64,000 bases of DNA from Certhia americana (taxonomy: Eukaryota; Chordata; Aves; Passeriformes; Certhiidae), in the NCBI GenBank assembly GCA_018697195.1, contig CM031878.1:69379192-69443191 (forward strand), read 5' to 3'. How positions within the stretch are numbered: position 1 is the stretch's first letter; the number at the start of each line of letters is the position of its first letter. Positions 11,443 to 24,930 of this stretch are shown in pieces. Made by a program: the position numbers and the translations under genes. Under the pieces are notes generated by a model. The model made no database searches. It was not told where the DNA came from and saw nothing but the letters and a program-made list of their open reading frames with translations.

Positions 11443-14400
11443 CAGGAGGTTTCTTTGCCTAAACCTGCCAGTGGAAATCTGACACCGTTTGATGGTTGGC
11501 AATGAAAAGCTTTATTAAACTTCAATCGCTCTTTGAAACTGAATGGTTTCGATTGCCACATAAAATGAAACTGCTGTCGTTGCTCACTGCTGGGATGTTG
11601 GCTAGACAATTCATTGAAAAATATATTGTAGCTGCAGCAAACAGATAGCATTGTTTCTAATTAGATATGTGGCACTAGCCTGGTTTCCACCTTAAATAAG
11701 CACTTGCCTTTCCTACCATCTCTCTCTTTCAAACTGAAAACAAAAACTGAGAAATAAATCACAAAATTTGATTTTGTACAAACAAATCTGTAGTCTTGCT
11801 TAATAATAGAACAGATGGTGGCCATACAGAAATGCTCTCCTGCTTTTCACTTACCCTTTTTCCAGTGGAAGCTGGGCAAAATCTTCTTTGCCAATATGTA
11901 ATAATTTCTCTGGAAAAGCCTATTGAAAAAGTGTAAAATATTTTTTTTCAGGGAATATTTTTTTTCATTAAAGTCATATGCAATTTAATGTCTTTTTTTT
12001 TTATCTGCCACACATTTCATTAATACCTGCCTATGACCAGGCACTCCACAGAAGAAAAAGCTGTAAGCCACATACATTGCAAATCATTCAGTCTGAAGGG
12101 TCAGAAAGACAGAAAAAACATAAAATGCTGGATAATTGAAATGACTGTGAGTTCAGCAGAAGCCATGGCCTTGCCAAGAATTTTGGAGCCACGTCTGGTC
12201 ATGCATTTGTTAAATCTACGTGTCCAGGTACCCTGGAAAGGACCTTTCTGAGGTCTCAGCAGCAGACAATGCTGAGCCTCTGATATGAAAAAAACAAAGC
12301 AAGGTTCAACAGTTGTTGTGTGATGCCACCAAATCCTTCAGCATTTGGAAGCACTGCTGAGACTGGTGTGTCTGACAGGAGGCAGCATGGCTGGGGCTGC
12401 TCCATGGTTCCCATCTTTTGTATTGTCTGGGGTTTGCTTTGTTGCAAAATTTGACACAAAAGCTTTATTGCAGGTTCAGGAGACAAAGACTGCAGTTTTG
12501 CAGACACTGCTTTTTGTCTGTGATTTGACACCAATTACAGCTTCTTGCCCTATTTTCTGCCTCTCAGACAGTTTTTGAACTGTGGCATTGTCTTATGCTT
12601 CATCTTTCCACTACTCAGTTTCCTCATTAGTCTCTTGAACTGTGCTGAGAGCTGGAATAATTATGATGCTGCTGAGTCCTTTTTTCAGCTGCAGAAGGGC
12701 ATTGAAGGGAAAGGGAGCAAAATTGCTCCCTGGGAAATTGTACTGATTTGTCCCTGTCATAGTCTGGTTATATGAATGGGTAAATCCCAAACTGAAAGTA
12801 CATTTTTTTGGACATGTGTACCAAAGCAAATATTTGAATCATCTTCATCTACAAAGTGACAGCAAAGCTAGGGAACAAAACCAGAAAAACATCTTTTTAT
12901 TGCCATTTATAGTTGGTGCACCAAAGTATGCCAACTTTAAATTACCCTTTAAATGTTTGGGTTGTGTTTTTTTCAGATTTTACTTCAGATGGAGAGCAAT
13001 CTTATGAAACCAGTGTATTTCAGAAGAGTTTGCCACACTGGGACAAGAATATATTCCTGCAACATAACATCTCTCCAAAACTGACCTAGCTGTAAATAAA
13101 ACAATGGAAGAAAATGGAAGAATGTCATCTAGAGATGACTTTTGGACTCTTTTCTATTCAAGAGGGTCCTAGCAAGAAACTTTTTTGCAATAATTGATTT
13201 GAACTCTATTGAAGAGTACTGGAACTCACCAGAAAAAAAAAATTAAAAATTCAACATTTCCAGCCAATCAGGATCCCTTCATCCTGTGCCTCAAAGAAAA
13301 CTTTGGTTTAAAGACCAATTGAGCTGACAATTACTCAGAATTATTTTTTTTAAAAAAGCAGGAGTCATGATCACCGGGACTATGTAGGGACCAGTGTGTT
13401 TCCCAGTTCTGGAATTAGGCTCATCAGGAAATCCCTTCTCAGTCACTTTGGAGCCAGCTCTGGGATTTGATATAGGCTGCTCAAGACTAAATATTTCCAG
13501 TGAGATCCTTTGGGCTTGTCAATTGGCCTTTCACAGTGAAATGTTTTTCATCAGTTTTGGTTCCAATCGGCTGTAATAACCTACAAAGAGAGAGATGAAA
13601 GCCCTGCAAGTCAACAAAACAACCATTGTAAGTATTTTTAAAATACTTACATTAACAAACATTAGTGGAACGCTTTTAGACGGAAGTATTTCTGCAAAGG
13701 ACACAAAATCATGACTACAGCTAAAGCAGGATGATTGGGCTAAACAGAGTTTCCTTTCCTGCTTTTGGCAGGGTGTGTGCTGATGGCTATAATTTAATTC
13801 TGGAGCCAAATCAAGGCAACTCATCATGATACATCTGCTGAGTTTTGAGTATGCGTGGAGCAAGCTGTGTGCTTTCCTGAAAGCTTTTCCTAGAAGCAAA
13901 ATGCACTGCAAAGATGTATATATCTGTTGTGTCATCTTTTGACATGGCTGATGAAAGCCAAGGTATAGCCCCACACAGGAATTTTGGTTGGGGATAGGTA
14001 CTGCCAGAAGGGAAGTGAAAATATTGAGAGCTTCCATGGTGAATTATGAAGCAATATTTGGCAAATAGCAATGTCCAGTCACAAATATATGATTTTTAAA
14101 TTGCCTTGAAAAGTTTTCTTATTTTTCTCTATTGACTAATCGCATTCTTTGTATAATGAAAACAGTGGATGAGTGAGTGTCGTGTGTGAGTTCTTGAATT
14201 TTCCGATGTCAACCAACAATACAGATATGGAAGTATCTCCTTTTATTTGTGGTGTTTGTTAGAGTTTTTTTATTATTATGGTAGTAGTAGCAGTTTGGAA
14301 GTGACCTAGACAACAGCAAAAGAAGAACATTATAATGTCCAGCTTATCATTACCTGCTGATTGCTTTTTCTCCACAGTGAGGAAGCTCATTTAAATGTCA

Positions 14401-17400
14401 GCTTCAGGCTATCTCAGCAGGAATTAGGGATTGTAATTAGACACAGCCATGTGTTTTCAATTTAAAGAATTCAGTATTTGAAAATGTAGGCTCAGAACAC
14501 AACGCAAAAGCAAGCATTTCCAAAAATGTAATGTTCTGCAAAGGAAGGAGGTCACAGCTGTTACCAAGTCTAGCAGTGATGCCCTGGAGAAGTAATGCTT
14601 TATGGAAGCTGTGTGAGGAGGACCTGCTGAATACATAATTTCCTCCAAGGTATTGTTGTTCCCTTGCATTTTGCATTGTCCTTTTCTGAGCCACAATTTA
14701 ATTGAACTTGAAAATGGACCTTGGCTTTGATGGAGGACACATCTCCTGAGGTGCAAGACCAACACATGGTAACCACGGCAAGCAAAGACTGCAGGAACCA
14801 CTCATCTTTGACAGAAAAGAGAAGACACCAGCTAGAGGATTTGTCAATCAACAGAAAATGGGCAATTAAGGAATGCTATTTGATCTCACTCTCCTCCATG
14901 TGGTGTTTGGAGGGCACAGTCCCAACACACTTCTGTGGTTATTGCTGCAAGATTTAAATCAGTTTGTCATTTGTATTCCCTCAGATGAAAAATGGGCAGA
15001 GCCCTGGTGGTGGAAGGATTTCAAAGATTTTTTCCTTCCTTTGTGTACCAATGACCTTGCAGACAAAATTAATATTAAGTGTTCAGTACAAGACAGAAAA
15101 CCATCATCCAGGTAGGTTGAAACAAATCATCAAATATTGGAGATTGACAATGCAAGTGGAGGGCAACCTGCAAAGATACAACTTGTCCTCAGTCTTGCTT
15201 GATTTCCCCCTCATAGCATTTCTTAAACTACAGTAAACAAAGCATTTTTATGACAGGGTGTAAATTTCTGTGTCTTTCAACAGCTGGTGTTACTGATCCC
15301 AGCACAAGTTTGGTTACTTCAGCATATTTCTCCAGGCAAACTAGTGTAACAAAATGAATGTACGTGTATTTCTGTAAACAAACACACACATGAATCTGTT
15401 TGTATTAGCCATTGTGTAGGAATGTATTTCTCTCAATTAGCCTTTAACCATGCTGGGGATGAAGTGATGGATATGACAGGAGTCACTTGTGTGTACTTTA
15501 ATGCTGACTGTTCCTCAGCCGGTGGAATATCTCCAGAGCAAACACTGCCAATGAAATAGTGGCTTTGCATCCTCCTGAGAAGAAAAGATGAGGAAAGCTG
15601 TCTGTTGCTTGTTAAATATCATGCACACAAAACCCATATTTTTTTCCTCCTCCTGTTTCTTCTTGGTGAGGAAAGGAAAACCATCTTCACTGAGTGCTTC
15701 AGTCTTCTATTTGCTAGGTCATATTACATTGGATCCTAGTGCACTAATCTCCAGGATTTAATGGCAGGGTTTCCTTTCAGCATAGGTGGTAGCTCCTGCC
15801 CATTTGGATAATTCATTTATTTCCATTTCACATTTTTTTTCCTGCATTACACACCACACCTGTTTGTTTTTATCTGAAGGAAGGAGCTATTTCTCACTCT
15901 GCTTTCACAGACAGAAGGCTTTTGAGCACCAGAAATTAGGGAGGTTTGTGGGAGGTGCCACAACAACATGGAACATGGTCATAATTCAAAGTGACCAAGG
16001 TGAATGCTGTTTTGCCTCACCTAGAGGAAGGAAGGAAACAGTTTGGAGGCACATGGTTTGGGGAGACAAGGTGTTCCTACACTGATTTTCCACTACTCAC
16101 TACAACTACTTCATTCACAAAAGGCATTTTTCCACAGTACCACTACAAATTAAAGGGACAGAGGAAAGATCAAATCCCTCAGATATTTAAAGCTTAGCAT
16201 TTTTTTCTCACATTCCTACTACCTTCTGAGTCAGCCTTACACCCATTTTGCCATGCAGGACTGACCATTATGCAGAAATTACCAGGTTCTTCAGCCTCAG
16301 GAGACTGAGAACAATTTAGCTACATTAGCACGTTATTTTCCCCTCTGTAATTACCTCTGCTGTGCTGACACTGAAGATCATTCACTTGCCAAGGAAGAAC
16401 AGTTCTCTAAAAATGTTTGCAACTTGTTCCTCTGCTGCTCTGCAGTGAAATTCAGTATTTTTGCGCTGCTTTTCTTCTGAAATCTTCCACCCTCAAGACA
16501 GAAGGCAAGAGGAAATCATATCTTCAACTTTCTGGCTTTCTGTGGTGCCTCAAAACATGGTGTCATCCTTCATGCTGGTACATACTGTGCTGAAACAAAC
16601 AACAATATTTTGTTCGCAGAAGAATTTGAGCCATTAACCACCTCACTCCATAAGCTGAGGTATATAGATTTGCAAAGCAGACTGAGGGCAGTCTGAATTT
16701 GCAACGAGCTCTGACGGTGCCAGTGGAAAACATATTTCCCTAGAAATTAATTCTGAAAAATGCTGGCTTTTCATCCAATTGCTCATGCAGTACTGCCATC
16801 TCGTGGTCCCTTCTGCTACAGTTCTGCTTTTACAGCAAAAAGCAGGAGGGAAGAGCAGGTGCTAATCCCAGCAGAAATAGTTTGTGCTGTTAAACTGTTA
16901 TCCTGCCAAATGCCTACCTGGAAGCATGAGCAGGCTGTGCTTATGTCATCTGCCAAAGTCTGTGGGAAGAAGATTTAGGACAGAAACGGATCCTGCAAAC
17001 ACATGGACTTAGGGAATTTCCAAAATGAAGTTTACCCTGCAAAGGCAACAATCCAGCTATTTTCAGTCCAGTATTTTCAAACAGAAAACGAACAACAATG
17101 AATTACGATCTTCACCTTAAAAAAACAAACAAAATCCAAACACAAAACACAAGAGCAAAATTAAAACAACAATTAAAGAGTGGTTGCATTGGGAAGGGGG
17201 CACAAAAGCAATTAAAAAATCGTTGGAGTAAGTGCTTTGTGAACAGCCTGACTGACTTTCAGTTCAGCATTCTCCTCCTTCCCCAAAGACCCACAAGCTG
17301 TAAATGTGTGGTCCCCAAAGTTTCCACTGCTCCGTATTTTAAAAGCATGGAATGCTCACAGCAGTTGATGGGGGATGCAATGGGACTTGGACTGCTTGGG

Positions 17401-19190
17401 ATCTCTCACTGCCAAACACCAACAGAGTCAGACTACAGCTGTAATTCCACAGGTTTATGAATCACCTGCTGAAATCAATGGGTGAACAAACCTAGTCAAG
17501 ATTACACACATGCTGACGTCTCTCTCTGAGTCAAGCCTGTATGGTGGAGAATAAATTACCCAGCCAGATACAATTGACGTATCAAGGAAGATGTAAGTTT
17601 GAAATTGGGGTATCTTGATTGCCCTAAGATGCTGAAGGTGCCATTGGGATAATACACAAATAATCCATTAAAAACCTTCTTATCTCCCAGACTGGTCTTG
17701 TTGTTGATATGAGAGTGTTGCTGCATAAATATCATTTAAGGCTGAGATGTGATTTCTGTTAAAAGATACATTGTGCCCATGCCTGACTGATGACCCCAAA
17801 TGATGTTTAACTAGTGCTGGTGTTTGGGCCACTTTGTATGGGCTGAATTTTGTTGGCCATCACCAAAAAATTTGGGAGTACATTTTCCATGTTTCCACCA
17901 AAGCTGATTTTTTATTATATATGCTTCTGAACACAAAACTTAGATTATTTTTATTAATGATCATTATTATTGGCATTATAGAACATAGAGTTTTGCAATT
18001 TATGGAGATTTTTAGAAATAAAATCATACTCCTGGCTCATGCTTCAATTTTCAATTGGCTGAGAAGGCTTTGAAGTTTAATAGCTGTGCAATGGAAAAAA
18101 AAAAGTGCCTGATCTCTAGGCTTGAAACAGTATTTCAACCTGAAGGGTTGGGTTTCCTTTTTGTTTTTTGGTCAAGTGACTGACCAGGCACTGCCTTTCA
18201 TGTAGCAGAAGCTGCTTTCTGTACCACACCCATCACTGCCCTGAGCACTTACTTTGCTGCAGGTAGGAAGTCAAATGTAAGAATGTAATATATTACAAGT
18301 GCCATCTGAGTCTTCTGCGCTCTCACAAAGAGGTTTTTTTTCAGTTTCTTACCATAATGTAATATTTCCCTTGACAATTTGCAGATTAAGTACACATTTT
18401 CCTCTGGCTGTGAAGCAGAGAACATGCAGTGAAGAAAAGGCAAGTCTGTAATTTCATACTGAAATGTCAAACTACTATGGAGCTGGGCATTTTTCTTTTC
18501 TCACACACTTTATTCACTTCACATTGTTCCTTCCTAGGAAACTAGGTGGGACCCCAGAAGTGTATGTAGCCTTTTTAATTCAACTTTGGACCACTGCAGC
18601 CACTTGAAACATCCATGAACTTAATGAACCCTCTCCTTCAACCAGGAGTCAAATGTCAGCTACAATAAATAAGAAATACTTACCCTGGGGACCAGAAAAA
18701 TAATACATCATATCATTATTTCTTAGCTTTTTCTCAAAGAAAATCTTTGGGATTTCAACCAAGAAATTAGCCTGCCCACATATGCTGAGCTCCAAAATGC
18801 CATCAGAAAGAGTCAACCTCTGCCTCAAGAAGTCTACCTGTGAAAGCCAAGGCTGAGGAAAGAAAAACTCTCACAGAAATGTGGAGGGATATTCTGTAGC
18901 TCATGACTGCTTCATAATGACCAAATTGAGCTGATTCTGCAAAAACTTCAGCCTGAGTGACTCTTGTGCATACAACATCCTTCAAAGGACAGCATTTTCC
19001 TGTAACAAACAATTCCCAAACACAGAACCCAGGCATCTTCAGTTTGCAGGGGTGGCACTTCTCAGAGTGCCTGGATGGACACTTTTAAAAGCAGTTTAGC
19101 ATGTCAAAATTGTACCAGGAGTCCTCGTGAGTGGCACCCTAAAGAGTGTCACATTCTTGAAGCTGTTAATCACAATGGTCTCTTCTCCTG
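11442..19190. other. Long non-coding stretch, nothing recognised
   Basis: About 7.7 kb with no recognisable exon, RNA gene or transposon. The longest open stretches (for example minus 13531-14037, 168 codons, and plus 17098-17460, 120 codons) have no domain, signal or compositional bias suggesting coding use. Highly diverged repeats could be present but are not visible by eye. Confidence 0.5.
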
Positions 19191-19225
19191 GCAGGTGGGT
19201 GATGCCACATCATTTTACAGAGCTG

Positions 19226-19278
19226 TACAGCCTCAGATTGCAGAAGAGCTGCTCTTATTACAAAAAAAAAGTAAAAAA

Positions 19279-19323
<45 letters not shown>

Positions 19324-19371
19324 GTTAAGCCTCAGATTGCAGAAGATTGCTGCTCGATTACAAAAAAAAAG

Positions 19372-19416
<45 letters not shown>
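19226..19416 (+). repeat. Tandem duplication linked by A-tracts
   Basis: The sequence GCCTCAGATTGCAGAAG followed by GCTGCTC and a TTACA-A9-GTA motif occurs twice. The first copy begins near 19229 and ends in an A35 run (19285-19319). The second begins near 19328 and ends in an A42 run (19375-19416). The copies differ by a few substitutions and a small insertion, so a unit ending in poly(A) seems to have duplicated in tandem. A-rich and ACAAAC-type simple sequence continues to about 19460. Confidence 0.85.
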
Positions 19417-19418
<2 letters not shown>

Positions 19419-19460
19419 AGAAACAAACAAAACAAACAAACAGAAAAAAACTCAAAAAAA

Positions 19461-22400
19461 ACCCACTCAGGGAGTGGCTGGAGAAGAGCCGAACCACAGC
19501 AAGGTCCTTCCTGCCATTCAAGCTGGATGGGTCAAATGCAGGAGATAAAAAATTTGAGGGGGAAATGAAAAATATTGTCATAAGGAAAAAAACCCACTGA
19601 TCATTGCAATTTTGTTTAGAGTTGCAAAAATAAAGGTTAATTCCAGTGATAATAACAGCTATTAGCATTTATGATGAATGAAATTTATAGTGATTACTGC
19701 ATTTGGGCATACTTGAATAAAATTAATATCTACAGTCTCTTTCTATGTCATGTGTTGAAAAGGGAGTGCTTTGTTCTCACCTGACTTTTATATGTTCCAC
19801 AGTTTTTACCTTGTACTTCGCTGGAGGAGATGAAGGGATTGATTTGCAAGACATAACTTGCCAAGATTTGCAAAGACAAAAGAAGGTGAGCTAATTATAA
19901 GGGCTTTGAAAATAATTCAAATAATTCGTCAAAACCATATGCTGGGATATCAGGGAGTAATGGCAAGCTGGAAATATCCAGCAAAATCCTGAGGCTGTTG
20001 GAAATGTAATACCACACTCTGAGTTCTGCTAGGGGCCTCATCTGAAGGTAATTTTGAGCACCATTCAAATACTACAGGTTTCACCACATCCTTTGAAGCA
20101 AGGTTGTCACATTTTAGCATCCATCTGCAATCCAGCCTTTCATTCCTCTTTCAGCTCCAGCAAATATCATCATTGTGCAACGGATTTACCTAATCAAACC
20201 TGCTCAGCACATGTTTTTGATGTATTTATGCAGGAAGGTGCCAGGTGATCTCACCAAGTTCTACGCATGTTGGGGTGAAGCACCCCTGACTCACATCTTA
20301 CCAATGACATTTTTCATGCCTTCAGTTCACTGGGAACACAACCTCTGGGGAAAGCGTAGCCAAAGTTTGTCAAGAGTGGCTACTGGAAGTGGAGATGCCT
20401 TAGGAGAAGGCGTGTGAAGCTTTTCTCCATAATTTATGGTATTTCAACATGGGTAAGAGAGAAAACACAAACAAATGAAGGATAGTAATTAAAACCTATC
20501 TATGTATTGCATGTGTATATACACACACAGGTGCATGTGTGAGGCAGATTATATGGAAGTTTATACACTCATGCAGGTACTTTAACTGTAACATTTTCTA
20601 GAAAAATAAATCATTATGCACCTCAATTTTTAGGAGAAGCTGGGGCTTTCTGCCTTTGAAAATTCCAATTGTGTGTCTGCCACTAAGATATTCACTTTTT
20701 CTGGCACGCTTCTCAGGGGATATACAGGGAGTCTGCTGGCCTTCCCAGAGCACATCTATTAATTGAAATTGAATATTTCTGCTGGAAATGAAAGTGGATA
20801 GAAGACATGTATTAAGCTGAACAGTCATTACTTCTTTTGCTACCTCCACAAAATTGTGCATTTTCTTCTGCACCAGCGTTTTTCAAGGGAGGCCTCACAT
20901 GCCATTCTTCGTTTACTTACAGTGGAATTATAGTTTACTTTCAGATTTATGTGAGGAAGGAGTGAAACATTAAGCTAATTGCTTTAGTCATATATTGAAA
21001 TAATATTGGAACATGTGGGAGGAATGAGGAAGAAGGGAGAAGGAATTTTGTAGAGCTGAGAAAGCCAGGAACTTGCTTTCAGGTAGGACTTCCTAGCAGG
21101 TCTGTTCCTTTACCTTCTCCTTGATCACAACAGCAACCTGCTTCCTAAACGTGAGTTTTTATTTGGACACTTGTGCTTTAGAAACTCTAGCTCAACATGT
21201 ATTTGAAATTATTTTTATCTACTACAAGACTCCAGGGTAGAGGACACTTTTCCTTTCGTACAAGAAAGTGGCATAACATCATGGATGTTTGGGAAACTCT
21301 GACTCACTCTGCAGAGGATAATGGGTGGGCCTTGGACTGAGACCAGAATCCTTTCACAGGAGAGAGTTTTCACTCAGTTTGCAGTCTGGGACAACATTGT
21401 GAAAAGTTGTTGGTATCTCACTTTGGCTTTCAAAAGCCAATTTGCCCCTGGATGAAAGGCAAGCTATCATTTTATTGTATTCTCTTCATGTTCTCAGATG
21501 TGACCAAATCTGGCTTGGTCATAGGAGCTATTTATTTCTAAATAACTTTTTGTACTTTGGATGTTTAGTCCACTGCCCTCTTGAAAATCTCTTGGTGTTT
21601 CTAAGCTGTCTTCAGGAGGATTTTCCATTCCCTGTATGGTGTTTCCCGCCTTTTCCCACACAGAAATCACTTCCTGATCTAAGTTCTTTTGTTAGTAGTG
21701 TCGCTTTTTCATTTACATTGACATGGGGCAATAATTCCAGTGGCTTCCCTCCATGTGAGTAATTGTCCCTGGCAATTTGAATAATCTCTCTGCACAGAAA
21801 ACATCCACAGATACCCAGGCCCTAGTTAACATTTTGTTAATTAAAAATTGGGCCGAAGCTGCTCCAAGCAGAATAATGGAGCAGATCCCATCTCTCTGTC
21901 TTTTGGTCCATCACCAGTATCTACATTGCTGGAAACACTCAGAGTCAAGAAGTCTGACAGAAATTAGCTTCACCTGCTGTCAGGGTTGCAGCCAATTGGC
22001 ACAGCGCCATCGGCTGTTTCTGGGTGCTAAACAACCAGCTCCAACCTGTTCTGGAAGATTGCTCCCCCCTTTTACTGCTGTCAGGTTGTTTTCCTGCTTC
22101 CTCTCTCTCAAAAAATGGTTGTCTTTTCCCCTTCAGTGATCACTCCTAGTAATTTTAGGAGTCGGTAGGCTTTCCACCTTTTCACCGCACACGTATTCTG
22201 CAGAATACATAGCCTGCCATCTCTAAATTTAGTTTTATCTCCATGCTGCTGTTGCAAGTTGCAGGTAAATTCAGCACAGGGGTGCTGACAAGTGTTGTAC
22301 TGATGAATGCTTATAGCAGAAGTAGCAAAAAATACTGGGAGTTGTATACCTTGCAGAAATTATTTTAAAAACATGAGCAGCCTCCACCTAACCAGACAAA

Positions 22401-24660
22401 GAGAAGAACAAAACTGCAGGAAAATAGTTTGTCTGCTAAACTGACTTCCACAAGGAATATATTCTAGGCAGGATAAACTAGGTTGAACAATACATGAAGG
22501 AAGGGAAATAAGCTGCATTTTTATTCCATTAACAAAAAGAGGGAGAAGGGGGATAAAAGATTCAAAAGGATAATTTCAAGAGGAGAGTCTGCAAGGAAAC
22601 TTAGTAAGGAAGGTTGGGAAAAGGCAACTTTTAAATAGCAGATGAGATACGATTCCAACCTCCAGAGCAAACAAGGAAGGAGGTTTTGGTAAGAGTCTTT
22701 GGAAATCAGGGCAGGACAGAAGATTCTTTCAGGTAAAAAATAAATCTTGTCTGAATTAGGAGGACTGAAAATTCAGACAGGGAGGACTAAAAAGTAATGT
22801 GCAATAAGGAAGGGAAAATGTGTTTATACGATGAAGAGCAGTCAAGCACGGATGGAAAGGACACCTTACAAAACCATAATATTTATTTAATTAACACTCA
22901 ATATTTATTCATTACTTTCTCACCTGACAAGTTGTAACAACTTTCCACTAACTGGAAATCAAGAACTTAAATAAAAATGTTAAAACAGTCTGTGCAGAAC
23001 TGTTTTTTTCACACATAGAAACTCCAAAAACCTGTCATGGAATGGACCTCTAGATTTCTCTCTTTGGGACAAGTATCTCTTCATAGCCATGAACTAGTGA
23101 AAGATAAGAATAATATACTGCATAAAAAACAACAGGTTCACTTAAATCATCCCTAAGTTGCTGCAACTACTTTGGCTGGCAAATAGAATCCTCATTCAAA
23201 TAGAAAAAAATATGATAGTTCTTCCTATTTAAAAATTAATTGGAAGTGTTTGAACAATCACAGCCTGTTGACCAAGCATGTTTAAAGAAATTACAATCCT
23301 TGATCTGTGTGCTACCATGTCTAAGCAGAAACAGGGTAAAATGATTATTTATCTCTAGTGTTGGTGTTGTCATATGAAATAAATTTCTTCATACTGTGAA
23401 ATCAGTAACATTTCAAACATAAGTTTTTGGCATTGTGTCTGAAAAAAAATATTTTGGAGAATATTTCCCTAGAAAAAAAAAGAGACAATTGGGAAGGAAA
23501 AACAAACAAATCAAGTCTGACACATTATGCAATGCAGATTCCCTTGGGTGTCAATAAACATGGCAAACAGGGAGGATTTTATGGATCAGAAGTCTAAAGA
23601 ACAAAGCACAACATTGCACCTTGACAAAAAATGTCTCATAATGAAGAAACTAAATTAAATGTTTCATCCAATGAGCCCCAGTAACCAAAGCAAATAAGGG
23701 AATTATAATGAGCCTTGGAAATATTATCCATGAAAGAGGATCATATAGTTCTTTGATGAAAAGTGAAAATCACCCCAAATCAAACAAGCCTCTGCACATC
23801 GTCACACTGAGTTCTCACATTTTTGGCTGCAGGCACATTTCATATGTAACCTGGTTTGACAAGTTGTACTGGAAGAATGCCAGGACTAGAAAATCTAGCT
23901 CTTTCAAACTACATAACTGCAATAAATATTAACTTTTTGCACTGATTTATTTTTTTTTATTTTCCTTTGAAATACTGAATGTTGAGGTCCTTCCTTTCCA
24001 GGACCATGTCTGAACACCCTTCTCCAAAATTCTTTGTCCCAGAGGTGAAGAGAGAATGATGAATGCTAAAACATACTTTAAAAAGCCCAAAAACTTGACC
24101 CGGACATCAAACTTCAGAACTTACTTGGTAGACTATGTTTGAGTTGAGGGCTGTCAGGGTAAATTCTGCCTCTGCCATGTTTTGTGCAGTCAGGAGAGTT
24201 CAGCAGAATTGCGCAGGATGTATACCACACAGTTTGGTCCATTCGCTTCTGCCATTATCTCCTTCAGTTTTGGATGTAATCAGCTTAGAGCAGATTAAAT
24301 CCTGTGCCAGCAGATCCACAGAATCACTGAATTCCTCAGGACACCTTTTTTTATTCCAGGTTACAAATATACACTGTGCAGTTGGGGATAAATATCTAAT
24401 TTCCTAGCAGAGGTTTTCCAAGAAGTTCTAGTTCATGGAACATTTTGATTATTTGAATAATTATAATTATACAGAAAAGCAATGCTGATGACTGATGGAC
24501 AGAGAACCACAGACTTTTAAAGAATACTTAGTTTACATTAATTGCCACCTCTGTTTAAATGGGAGGGCCATTTTGCTAAGGGTTGGCTTATAGCAAGTAC
24601 TTTCCCCTTATTTTACTCTCAAGATTTTAATATCACCCTGATTCTGATTACTCATGAAAT
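19461..24660. other. Non-coding stretch, nothing recognised
   Basis: No exon, RNA gene or transposon was recognised over about 5.2 kb. The longest open stretches are 106-120 codons (21442-21762, 21777-22139, plus strand) and look like chance openings. Confidence 0.5.
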
Positions 24661-24930
24661 TACAGGACAAGAGGAAATGGCCTCAAGTTGTGCTAGAGTA
24701 GATGTAGATTGAATAGTAATAAAAATTTCTTCACTGAAAGGGTGGTCAAGCATTGCAAGATGCTGCTCAGAGAAGTAGATTTTTCACCATGCCTGAAGGG
24801 AGTTAAAAGACGTGGATGTGGAACCTGGGGCCATGTTTTAGTGTTGGGTTTGGCAGTGCTGGGTTAGTGGTTGGATTCACTGATCTTTAGGGTCTTTTCC
24901 AACTTAATGTTTTCGTTCCATTATTTGATA
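24661..24930 (+). mobile_element. CR1 LINE, 3'-end fragment (5' truncated)
   Basis: This is the 3' untranslated end of an avian CR1 retrotransposon on the plus strand. Diagnostic pieces appear in the expected order: GGCCTCAAGTTGTGC (24679-24693), a TTTCTTCACTGAAAGGGTGG block (24726-24745), TTAAAAGACGTGGATGTGG, GGCAGTGCTGGGTTAGTGGT, and GATCTTTAGGGTCTTTTCCAAC near 24880-24902. After this, CR1 normally ends in short ATTCTATG-type repeats; here only a decayed remnant (24903-24930) is left. The ORF2 reverse transcriptase part is absent, as in most bird CR1 copies. The substitutions throughout indicate an old insertion. Confidence 0.93.

Noticed and set aside
13531..14037. 168-codon minus-strand open frame
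   Set aside because: No domain, repeat or coding-type bias is visible; it overlaps another open frame and sits in featureless AT-rich DNA.
19075..19668. 157-codon lysine-rich and 136-codon phenylalanine-rich frames
   Set aside because: The runs of Lys or Phe are translations of A- or T-tracts, and the flanks have no domain.
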